From: Actinomycetes bacterium
GTDB lineage: Bacteria > Actinomycetota > Actinomycetes > S36-B12 > GCA-2699445
Direction of reading: 5' to 3'
Length of the DNA: 64,000 nt
Assembly: GCA_022599915.1 (NCBI GenBank)
Contig: JAHZLH010000052.1
Location: forward strand, 1-64,000
This document shows positions 44,178 through 51,671 of this stretch, one piece after another. The notes beneath the pieces were generated by a model. It had not been told where the DNA came from. It did not search any database and saw nothing but the letters and a program-made list of their open reading frames with translations. The translations under genes were made by a program, and so were the position numbers. Every line of letters begins with the position of its first letter. The first letter of the stretch is position 1.

Positions 44178-46197
44178 GACACTCACTGAACCGTCGACCG
44201 AAAGAACCAGCAATACCGGTCGCCGCCGAACCATCCTGGTCATCGGAGCAGTCGCGGTGCTGGCACTGTTGCTGGGAATGTTCTGGGGCGGGGCCGCCTA
44301 CACTCCTTCGACATCTGGAGTTGCTGATCCGGGTCCGGTAGTTGGTTGGGGACTACCCCTCGCCAAACTCGCGCTGATCCTGACCGCGACCCTGACCATC
44401 GGCTTTCTCACGAGCGCCGCCTTTCTCATTCCGGGTGCAGACAAACGGACGGTGTCGCATGCGGGGAGACGTGACGTTCGCGCAGCCGGCTGGTCCGCGC
44501 TGGGCTGGGCGATCGCTGCGCTGGCTGCCATCATCTTTGGTAACGCAGCCGTGGTGGGTGCACCACTGTTGGAGTCACTTGATCCCGATCTGTTCTGGAC
44601 CTTCGCCTTCGAACCTGACATTCACCGGGCCTATCTCCTGGTGGCAACTGTCGCTGTCGTTGTCGCGGTGTCGTGCCTGTTTACGGTGCGAACCGGGGCG
44701 GCAGCGGTGTTACTACTGCTGTGCATGCCGGCACTCATCGCGCCAACTGTCGCCAGCCACAGCAGTTCCGTGGGCGATCACTCACTGGCGACCACGGCTG
44801 GCGCAGTCCACGCAATCGCCGCGGCGCTGTGGGTGGGAAGCCTCATCGCCGTGGCGCGCCATATCTGGGGCATGTCGGCGGGAGTGGAACGAGCAGTCAG
44901 TCGGTTCGCCCCGCTGGCGCTCGCGTGCGTCATCGCGCTGGCGCTGTCGGGGGTGGCCAATACCTACACTCGGTTGGAAAGCCCTGCTGACCTACTGGCA
45001 ACCGGATACGGTCTGCTAGTCCTGATCAAAGTGGGACTGCTGGTTGTGTTGCTCCTGCTGGCGCGCGGCGCGCGGATGCTCGCGCTAGCCAATGAGCCAG
45101 CACAACGGGGGGCTTTGCTGCGTTGGCTGGTGGTGGAGATCAGCCTGCTGGCTGCCACCATCGGCATTGCCGCGAGCCTGACCCAAACCGCCTTCCCGCG
45201 CGCTGATGTTCCGCTGCCATCAGCAGCCGAACAGTTGCTGGGTTTCCCGTTCCCACCAGCGCCGGATTGGACGTCGATTGTTTTCGGTTGGTATCCGGAC
45301 GCCTTTTTCATCCTGCTGTGTGGTGCGTTACTGCTGAGCTATCTGCTGGGGGTGTTTCGACTGCGCAGGTCAGGCGTGGCCTGGCCCTGGGGTCGGACGT
45401 TGTCTTGGATTCTCGGAGTAGCGATACTCGCCTGGGCGACAAACGCAGGTATCGCCGGCTACGCGAAAGTGTCAGTGCAGTGGCACATGGTGCAGCACAT
45501 GACCATCGGCATGCTGGTTCCGGTGCTTCTGGTGATGGGGGTGCCCGCCACTTTGGCCTTACGCGCACTGCCTAGCGGCAAGGACAAGGACCGAGGTGCC
45601 CGAGAGTGGACGCTCTGGGGGTTGCACTCACCGGTCTCCTCGCTGCTCACTCACCCCCTCGTCGTACTGGCACTAGGCACCTTTGGCCTGTACGGCTTGT
45701 ACTTCACGCCACTGTTCGAACTAGGGATGAGTTCCCACATCGGTCATGTCCTGATGACGCTGCACTTCATGCTGTCCGGATTCCTGTTCTTCTGGGTAGT
45801 GCTGGGCCTCGATCCAGGCCCACGCCGAGTGCCACCGTGGGCGCGACTGATTCTGCTACTGGTGTACATCTCCCTGCACGGACTTTTTTCGGTGGCATTG
45901 ATGAGTCTCACCCAGCCGCTTGCTGAAGGCTGGTTCAGCCAAGTGCAACCACCCTGGCTGGGGGACCCCCTCACGGACACCTTGAATGGTGGCGGAGTGG
46001 CGTGGGCGTTTGGCGAAATCCCGGCAGTGATCGCGGTCATCGTGGTCTCGGTGCAGTGGGCGCGAAGTGAAGAGCGTGCTGCCGTCCGCGGGGATCGGCA
46101 GTCGGAGCGCGATAACGACGCGGAACTGCGGGCCTACAACGAGCGGTTGGCGCAACTTGCCGCTCGCTCAGACTCCGACTCCAACTCAGTTGAATGA
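44170..46197 (+). CDS. CopD - CtaG fusion membrane protein
   Basis: A 675-residue polytopic protein with about 14 hydrophobic segments. The N-terminal ~350 residues are a CopD copper-resistance domain (MPALIAPTVASHSSSVGDHS with the conserved His/Ser, AVHAIAAALWVGSLIAVARH). The C-terminal ~300 residues are a CtaG/CAA3-type assembly domain (KVSVQWHMVQHMTIGMLVPV, GHVLMTLHFMLSGFLFFWVV, LHGLFSVALM). Together they would import or deliver copper for haem-copper oxidase assembly. The copC start-stop overlap supports an operon. The 3' end overlaps DUF3048 tail-to-tail by 12 bases. Confidence 0.92.
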   Translation: MTETLTEPSTERTSNTGRRRTILVIGAVAVLALLLGMFWGGAAYTPSTSGVADPGPVVGWGLPLAKLALILTATLTIGFLTSAAFLIPGADKRTVSHAGRRDVRAAGWSALGWAIAALAAIIFGNAAVVGAPLLESLDPDLFWTFAFEPDIHRAYLLVATVAVVVAVSCLFTVRTGAAAVLLLLCMPALIAPTVASHSSSVGDHSLATTAGAVHAIAAALWVGSLIAVARHIWGMSAGVERAVSRFAPLALACVIALALSGVANTYTRLESPADLLATGYGLLVLIKVGLLVVLLLLARGARMLALANEPAQRGALLRWLVVEISLLAATIGIAASLTQTAFPRADVPLPSAAEQLLGFPFPPAPDWTSIVFGWYPDAFFILLCGALLLSYLLGVFRLRRSGVAWPWGRTLSWILGVAILAWATNAGIAGYAKVSVQWHMVQHMTIGMLVPVLLVMGVPATLALRALPSGKDKDRGAREWTLWGLHSPVSSLLTHPLVVLALGTFGLYGLYFTPLFELGMSSHIGHVLMTLHFMLSGFLFFWVVLGLDPGPRRVPPWARLILLLVYISLHGLFSVALMSLTQPLAEGWFSQVQPPWLGDPLTDTLNGGGVAWAFGEIPAVIAVIVVSVQWARSEERAAVRGDRQSERDNDAELRAYNERLAQLAARSDSDSNSVE

Positions 46198-47145
46198 AAC
46201 CTTGCCACCCGATTCAGGCAGTAGATTGATCCAGCTGTTTCCGGGCGGGACGGCAATCACCAGACCCTGATCCGTGGTGAACTCGAACGGTTCAGTGAAG
46301 CCAGTCTTCTCCCACCGGATGGTGTGCACCGCGCCGTCCAGCGCAAGGAAGCCGCGTCCATTCCCCACGACTGCCGCCTCGGGAACGCTGCTACCAGCGG
46401 CATCAACCAATCCAGTGTCAATCAGGTCTACCGACAAGATCAGCAGCGTGTCGGCCAGGTAGGGCTGTTCGGTACCCAGTTGTTTCCACTGCCCCTTGCC
46501 CGTTGCCTTCCATTGTGTCTGCGCAAAGTCGGAGAAGACGATGGTCATTCCGTCAACCTGCTTGCCTGAAGGGAGGTCCAAATCGCCGAAGTCGAGGTAT
46601 TCCTGCTTGGGCAACGGTCCGGCAATCTCTTGACTTAGGTCAGCGTAGAGATCGTAGGGCGCGGGTCGATTGGGGTTGCGGACGAAAATCTCATTGGGCT
46701 CGACGACTAGCGGGACGTTCGCTGTTTCGAACTCCTGCAGTACTTCCGGTGAACCACCGGAAGTAACGACTGTCGCCGAAACCGGCATGGTGAGCGGAAT
46801 ATCAGTGGTGCGAATCGAGCGCACCGGACCAACTGACTCTGGTCGACGTGACTCATAGAAGGCCACCAATCTGGTCAGACCGCCTTCGACTGGTTCTTGC
46901 ACTACCAGATCGGCTTGAGCCACCCCTTGCTGTGGCTGGCCGGCAGCAGTGTTGTCGATCTTCACCGCTACCACCGGACGGCGGGGAGTCTCTGGCTGTG
47001 CTGGAAGGCCAGTCGTGGCGTAGTTGAAGGGCACCCAATCTGACTCAGTGGGGTCCTGGGCAACATAGACCTCGGAACACGCCGACAGCACTGCGGCCGC
47101 TGCAATCGCAGCAACGAATCCGCGAACTGCTCTTCCCGATTCCAT
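46186..47145 (-). CDS. DUF3048 family lipoprotein (YerB-like)
   Basis: A probable surface lipoprotein. ATG 47145 begins a short lipoprotein signal with lipobox LSAC (Cys23). The DUF3048 core has RRPVVAVKIDNTAAGQPQQG (~52-71), QADLVVQEPVEGGLTRLVAF, ESVGPVRSIRTTDI (~103) and TSGGSPEVL. The C-terminal part has TIRWEKTGFTEPFEFTTDQG and LVIAVPPGNSWINLLP. Function of the family is unknown. The gene ends inside the last codons of copD-ctaG on the other strand. A tRNA-Ala lies upstream. Confidence 0.88.
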   Translation of the reverse strand: MESGRAVRGFVAAIAAAAVLSACSEVYVAQDPTESDWVPFNYATTGLPAQPETPRRPVVAVKIDNTAAGQPQQGVAQADLVVQEPVEGGLTRLVAFYESRRPESVGPVRSIRTTDIPLTMPVSATVVTSGGSPEVLQEFETANVPLVVEPNEIFVRNPNRPAPYDLYADLSQEIAGPLPKQEYLDFGDLDLPSGKQVDGMTIVFSDFAQTQWKATGKGQWKQLGTEQPYLADTLLILSVDLIDTGLVDAAGSSVPEAAVVGNGRGFLALDGAVHTIRWEKTGFTEPFEFTTDQGLVIAVPPGNSWINLLPESGGKVSFN

Positions 47146-47274
47146 GTCGAAACGGTATCTGCCAGATCTTGGTGTCGAAGCGAGGACACGCACGCAAAGC
47201 CGGGGTGATCAGCCGGCGATTGTCACTCACCGACGATGTCCGCGATCGTTCAGTTGTTGGCAGTGCACAGGACA

Positions 47275-47350
<76 letters not shown>

Positions 47351-47392
47351 TTGCGTCAGCAAGAGTACCAACGGTCTCGCGGAAGAATGAAA

Positions 47393-48208
47393 CTACTCGT
47401 TGGCCGCACGCCGGTAGAAGCCTTCGTCATCTGCTTCCGGATAGGCGTAGTCGGCCACCTCTTGGTCTTCGTCTGGTGCTACCACCGAGAATTCGCGATC
47501 GAACTGCTCATCCAGTTCAGGCGATGCCTGGTGCATCTTGGCAGCCTCGACCATGCCCGCTCCGGTCCAGCCTTGTCGGGTGAGATCAATCCGCCGGGGC
47601 ACCCGAGAGGCCTTGGGCTTGTTGACATAAGTCGGCAGCGTCGTTTCGCGTGGTGACCAGCTGGAGTCTTCTTCATCCGCTGCCGCGCTGACCACTCGGA
47701 CACCGTCGCTAGAGCGGGAGGTGGACTGTTCTGTGCGGCTGTAGGGAACCTCGGCGCTGGCGGACGCGGGATCGGCCGTCGATGTGGCTGTCCGACTCTC
47801 CAGCCGCCGTAGTTGCGAGAACATGGCTGCCAGGTAACCCGCCAGCAACGCCGCAAACAGCAGCGCCACAAAGCCGGGCAGCACGCCCACGGCCGCTCCC
47901 AGTATGGTGACGCCAGAACTGGCGGCAAGGGCCAGCAATATCGAACGGCGGCGGCGGGCAGCAGGTGACTGCGGGGTGCGTACTTGACCGATCCATCGAT
48001 GCCGGTCCAAGTTGGTGAGCGACAACAGATACTCGCTCCACGACGACGCGCGACCGCTGGGCTCATCAGCCTCGAGTTGCGGGGAGAGAGCTGCTTCTAA
48101 CCGCTCCGACTCCCGCTGACGCCGACTCTCGTCATGATGACGCAGGAACCGGGGAACTAAGATGACAGCCCACACTGCGATGAGGATCACATAGATGAGG
48201 CCGGTCAC
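47393..48208 (-). CDS. GlpR/SepX-like divisome membrane protein
   Basis: A ~271-residue membrane protein. It starts with a membrane helix (TGLIYVILIAVWAVILVP) followed by RFLRHHDESRRQRESERLEA, the layout of Streptomyces SepX and corynebacterial GlpR. A pair of membrane segments lies near ~100-140 (ILLALAASSGVTILGAAVGV; FVALLFAALLAGYLAAMF). A long Ser/Glu/Arg-rich cytosolic tail follows. GlpR is the membrane receptor of the MoeA-like protein Glp in corynebacterial division, and a MoeA-like gene lies two genes upstream here. GTG 48208 is chosen because the helix follows at once; GTG 48232 is possible. Assignment is by topology and gene order. Confidence 0.72.
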   Translation of the reverse strand: MTGLIYVILIAVWAVILVPRFLRHHDESRRQRESERLEAALSPQLEADEPSGRASSWSEYLLSLTNLDRHRWIGQVRTPQSPAARRRRSILLALAASSGVTILGAAVGVLPGFVALLFAALLAGYLAAMFSQLRRLESRTATSTADPASASAEVPYSRTEQSTSRSSDGVRVVSAAADEEDSSWSPRETTLPTYVNKPKASRVPRRIDLTRQGWTGAGMVEAAKMHQASPELDEQFDREFSVVAPDEDQEVADYAYPEADDEGFYRRAANE

Positions 48209-48282
48209 AGGCTCTACTGTAGGCGGACGCACGCGGCAAGTCCGCTACCGCGAAGTCGTGTCGCGGATTTCGCAGCAGGATG

Positions 48283-48915
48283 TTACTCGGAGTCGGCCGG
48301 GGTTTCGATAGTGCCATGGCTACTCAACTGGGCCACGATTCCGGCGAGCGGCCGCTCCTCGGCCATCATGACGTATGTCAGGTGATCCCGCCACTCACCA
48401 TTGATATGCAGATAGGCCTTCCGGACGCCTTCATACCGAAATCCCAACTTACGGACGACAGCGAGCGAGGAGTGGTTCTCCGGGCGCACATTGATTTCGA
48501 TCCGGTGAAGTTGCAGCGAGGTGAAGGCATAGTCACAGATCAGGGCAACGGCTAGCGGGGTTAGACCCCGGCCGGCCCAAGGTTTGCCGATCCAATAGCC
48601 AATATGGCCGGCCCGTAATGATCCCCACGATAGCCCGCCCAGAGTTATTTGCCCGATGAGCTGACCAGGCAACGCCATCGCCAACGACAGCGAGCGACCA
48701 TCGCGAGCGTCATGAGCGTGGCTGCGGATCATGGCTCGATAACTGGTCGGCACCGTCGGATCAGGTGCGGGCAGAGTTGCCTCCCACTCCCGTAGCCAAT
48801 CAACGTTGCTCCGACGCAGTTGCTGCCACTGGCGCAGGTCCCGACGGTGCAACGGTCGCAGGACCAACTGACCCTCGCTGAGGGTGAGTGGCCAGGGAAT
48901 CCTAATCGCGGCCAC
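48283..48915 (-). CDS. GNAT-family N-acetyltransferase, RimJ/RimL-like
   Basis: A ~210-residue acetyltransferase of the RimJ/RimL group. Features are LVLRPLHRRDLRQWQQLRRS (~15-34), IGQITLGGLSWGSLRAGHIG, YWIGKPWAGRGLTPLAVALI (acetyl-CoA pyrophosphate loop) and LHRIEINVRPENHSSLAVVR with KLGFRYEG. Rim enzymes acetylate ribosomal-protein N termini, but homologues have many substrates. GTG 48915 gives a 14-base overlap with the MoeA-like gene; a start at 48966 would overlap by 65. From memory, a rimJ-type gene is in the same place in mycobacteria (Rv0995). Confidence 0.87.
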   Translation of the reverse strand: MAAIRIPWPLTLSEGQLVLRPLHRRDLRQWQQLRRSNVDWLREWEATLPAPDPTVPTSYRAMIRSHAHDARDGRSLSLAMALPGQLIGQITLGGLSWGSLRAGHIGYWIGKPWAGRGLTPLAVALICDYAFTSLQLHRIEINVRPENHSSLAVVRKLGFRYEGVRKAYLHINGEWRDHLTYVMMAEERPLAGIVAQLSSHGTIETPADSE

Positions 48916-50080
48916 CCCCAATCCGCAGCGCCGGAATCCGACTCCCGACCGGCATGACACCGGCACCGGGGAGTATTCGGATGATGGCGTCGGCTCCGGC
49001 GTAGCCCGCTGGGGTGGGAGTGCTCAGCAAGGGCTGTGCGAGGCCATCAGCTCCTATGCGGGCAAGTAGCAACGCCGTCACTTGCTCGTGGCGGGGAACT
49101 TCCGCCCCCAATGCCAGTGTGAGTGGCTGCTGCGGCGGCATCCCCTGCATCACTCGCATCATCGGATCTGCGAGCACCGCGAAGAGCATGGCCGCCCGCA
49201 CTGCATTCGCGGGCAATGCCAATACTGGAACCCGGTCCTCTCCCAGCGAGCCATGACCAAACGGCCCCAAACTGGTGGATCCTTCATCGAAAACCAATCG
49301 TCCAGCGGTGCTCAGAAATCGGCGAACTTCCTGGTCGCCCGGTTCACTGCCACCGCACACGACGAGCAGATCGGCCCGCACCAGTTGATCTTCCAGTACC
49401 TCACTAATATTGCGCTGCACTGAAGGGATTGGTCCCACGCGAGAAGCCATCGCCCCAGCCTCGGTCGCCACCGCTTGCAGTATCGGACCCGCTGCGTCGA
49501 ACACCTTCCCGGCCTCAACGTCGTCCCGCAGCCCGGCCAGACCATTTCCCACCGACGCCACCACAACTCGCGGCGGCGGCCGCACCGCGACCCGCGAAAT
49601 TCCGGCGGAGGCGAGCAAACCCACTGCCCGAGAGTCGATGCGCCTGCCAGCGGACAACAGCACCGCACCTGCGGCCGCCTCGGAACCAGCAGCCAGCACG
49701 CCGTAGCCAGCGGCTACCTGCTGCGGTAACGCTGCAGTTCCGCCGGTAGGCACCAATTCAACCGCGGGCACCACCGCATCAGCACCGCTGGGCAGCGGTG
49801 CGCCGGGTTGCACCGCGACACAAACGCCAGCGTAGACCGGTTGAGTGACGCTATCGCCGGCTTGGGCCTGCCCCACCACCTGCAGGTTCGACCCAACCGT
49901 CACTTCCGAGCTGCGCACTGCATAACCGGAGAATTGACACATCGCGTAGTGAGGCATGGGGCGCGGTGCGGTCACATCGGCGGCTAGATGAGCGCCCAGT
50001 GCGCCGGGCAATGCCACATCGAGCGGTTCCAGGACGGAGAGGCCGCCCAACAAACTCGCGAGATGGTCACCAAGGCTCAC
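48902..50080 (-). CDS. MoeA/gephyrin-like protein with eroded active site, probable Glp-type division protein
   Basis: The 392-residue protein keeps the MoeA domain order (domains I/II, MogA-like domain III ~170-310, barrel domain IV). Key motifs have changed. SAMDGYA reads CQFSGYA (Asp to Ser51), TGDEL reads VGNGL (177-181), GGVSVGDYD reads GGSEPGDQE, and LPGNP reads LPANA. Molybdate insertion activity is therefore unlikely. No other molybdenum cofactor gene is in the window. Co-location with a GlpR/SepX-like membrane protein points to Glp, the gephyrin-like divisome protein described in corynebacteria. It is 14 bases downstream of galU. Confidence 0.82.
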   Translation of the reverse strand: MSLGDHLASLLGGLSVLEPLDVALPGALGAHLAADVTAPRPMPHYAMCQFSGYAVRSSEVTVGSNLQVVGQAQAGDSVTQPVYAGVCVAVQPGAPLPSGADAVVPAVELVPTGGTAALPQQVAAGYGVLAAGSEAAAGAVLLSAGRRIDSRAVGLLASAGISRVAVRPPPRVVVASVGNGLAGLRDDVEAGKVFDAAGPILQAVATEAGAMASRVGPIPSVQRNISEVLEDQLVRADLLVVCGGSEPGDQEVRRFLSTAGRLVFDEGSTSLGPFGHGSLGEDRVPVLALPANAVRAAMLFAVLADPMMRVMQGMPPQQPLTLALGAEVPRHEQVTALLLARIGADGLAQPLLSTPTPAGYAGADAIIRILPGAGVMPVGSRIPALRIGGGRD

Positions 50081-50094
50081 CGTTGACTCGCCTT

Positions 50095-50997
50095 CTACAC
50101 ATCGTCCGGTCGGCCACCGAGCAACTCCAGCAGCCAGGGCCGGAAATCCGGCCCTAGCTGAGGATCCTGCAGCGCCAAAGTCACCACGGCGCGCAAGTAG
50201 GACTGCTTGTCCCCGGTGTCGTACCTGCGGCCTCGAAAGACCACGCCGCGGACGCCACCACCGCCCACGGCAGGCACTGAGATCAGCGTCCGCAAGGCGT
50301 CGGTGAGTTGGATTTCCCCGCCACGGCCAGGCTCAGTTTCTTGCAGCACCGAGAAGACTGCCGGGTCTAGTACGTACCGGCCGATGATGGCCAGGTTGCT
50401 GGGGGCCTCATTGACTGGTGGCTTTTCGACAAGATCGGTGACATCCACAACATCGTTGGTGTCGGTGGCTCGCACTGCCGCTGCCCCGTAAAGTGAAATA
50501 CTCTCCGGCGGGACCTCCATCAAACAGATCACCGAACCGCCATATTCATTGCGAACGTCGATCATCTGCTGCAGGACGGGATCTCGGCCATCGATCAAGT
50601 CATCGCCCAGGAGTACCGCGAACGGCTCGTTGCCGACATGTTCGGCAGCCATTCCCACTGCATGACCGAGCCCCAATGCTGCTCCCTGTCGAACCGAATG
50701 GATCCGAGCCAGCGACGTGACCTCGTCAATCAACTGCAATCGCTCGGTATCGCCCTTGTCAGCCAGCACCTGCTCCAGTTCGACTGCTCGATCAAAATAG
50801 TCTTCGATAGCGTTTTTGCCTCGACCAGCGATGAAGAGAACGTCCGCCAACCCGGCAGATGCTGCTTCTCGAACGACATAGTCGATCGCGGGACGATCGA
50901 CTACTGGCAACATCTCCTTGGGAACCGACTTGGTCGCCGGAAGGAAACGAGTTCCGAGCCCAGCCACGGGAATGACCGCTTTGCGCACCTGATCCAT
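50095..50997 (-). CDS. galU: UTP-glucose-1-phosphate uridylyltransferase
   Basis: GalU makes UDP-glucose for glycans, glycogen or trehalose metabolism. It has 300 residues: KAVIPVAGLGTRFLPATKSV (~6-25), PKEMLPVVDRPAIDYVVREA (~26-45), FIAGRGKNAIEDYFDRAVEL (~55-74), FAVLLGDDLIDG (~124), VEKPPVNEAPSNLAIIGRYV and GEIQLTDALR. All are family blocks. It is divergent from the 5-FCL gene and leads the moeA-like/rimJ/glpR run on the minus strand, an arrangement shared with mycobacteria. Confidence 0.96.
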   Translation of the reverse strand: MDQVRKAVIPVAGLGTRFLPATKSVPKEMLPVVDRPAIDYVVREAASAGLADVLFIAGRGKNAIEDYFDRAVELEQVLADKGDTERLQLIDEVTSLARIHSVRQGAALGLGHAVGMAAEHVGNEPFAVLLGDDLIDGRDPVLQQMIDVRNEYGGSVICLMEVPPESISLYGAAAVRATDTNDVVDVTDLVEKPPVNEAPSNLAIIGRYVLDPAVFSVLQETEPGRGGEIQLTDALRTLISVPAVGGGGVRGVVFRGRRYDTGDKQSYLRAVVTLALQDPQLGPDFRPWLLELLGGRPDDV

Positions 50998-51074
50998 GTT
51001 CCTGACACTACGCGAGCAGGAACGTAGATGTTGCAGATGTGACGCTGCGTCGAGTGATACATGCTGGTGGGGTG

Positions 51075-51662
51075 GTGCCCTCGAGAAAGTCCGTGCTGCG
51101 ACAGCACCTGCTGCAGCAACGGCAGCGGGAACCGACGCAGACGAATCAGCAGCGAAGTGTGGCGATGCTCGGTTGTGCTGATCAACTGCTCACGTTGACG
51201 TTAGGTCCAATTGCCGGCTTTCAGCCCACCAACCGGGAACCCGACGTCAGCCCGCTGCTACGGTCACTAGCCGCTCGCACCGCGATCTTTCTTCCTCGCC
51301 CGACCGAAACTGCCCTGGAGTGGCTGGCGGCCGATCAGTCGCAGTTGATCGGCGATCTGATCGGAATCCCGCGGCCCGTTGGCGCTACCGCCGCAACTGG
51401 GGCACAGGTTGTGACAAAACTGGGCGTTCACTTGTTGCTAGCTCCGGCCCTGGCCGTCGATCCGATCTCTGGGAATCGGCTCGGCTACGGCGCGGGCTAC
51501 TACGACCGTCTCCTCGCCGACATCCGAGAGCAGGCCAGCATCCTGGCAGTTGGCGTCTGTCGAGATGAGGAACTGATTGGCCTTCCGGCCGAGCCACACG
51601 ACCAGCCGGTGGACGCGGTCCTTACTGAATCCGGCCTTCGCCCACTACCCCTAGCGGACTAG
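51075..51662 (+). CDS. 5-formyltetrahydrofolate cyclo-ligase family protein
   Basis: This enzyme converts 5-formyl-THF to 5,10-methenyl-THF with ATP. GTG 51075 gives ~195 residues and the normal N terminus (SRKSVLRQHLLQQRQ); the frame opens earlier at 51039. Domain features are RTAIFLPRPTETALEWL (~80), GVHLLLAPALAVDP and the nucleotide/Mg2+ loop GNRLGYGAGYYDRLL (~141-155), then ILAVGVCRDEELI and HDQPVDAVLTE. It is divergent from galU with a short shared control region (50998-51074). Confidence 0.9.
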   Translation: MPSRKSVLRQHLLQQRQREPTQTNQQRSVAMLGCADQLLTLTLGPIAGFQPTNREPDVSPLLRSLAARTAIFLPRPTETALEWLAADQSQLIGDLIGIPRPVGATAATGAQVVTKLGVHLLLAPALAVDPISGNRLGYGAGYYDRLLADIREQASILAVGVCRDEELIGLPAEPHDQPVDAVLTESGLRPLPLAD

Positions 51663-51671
51663 CCGCTAGCG

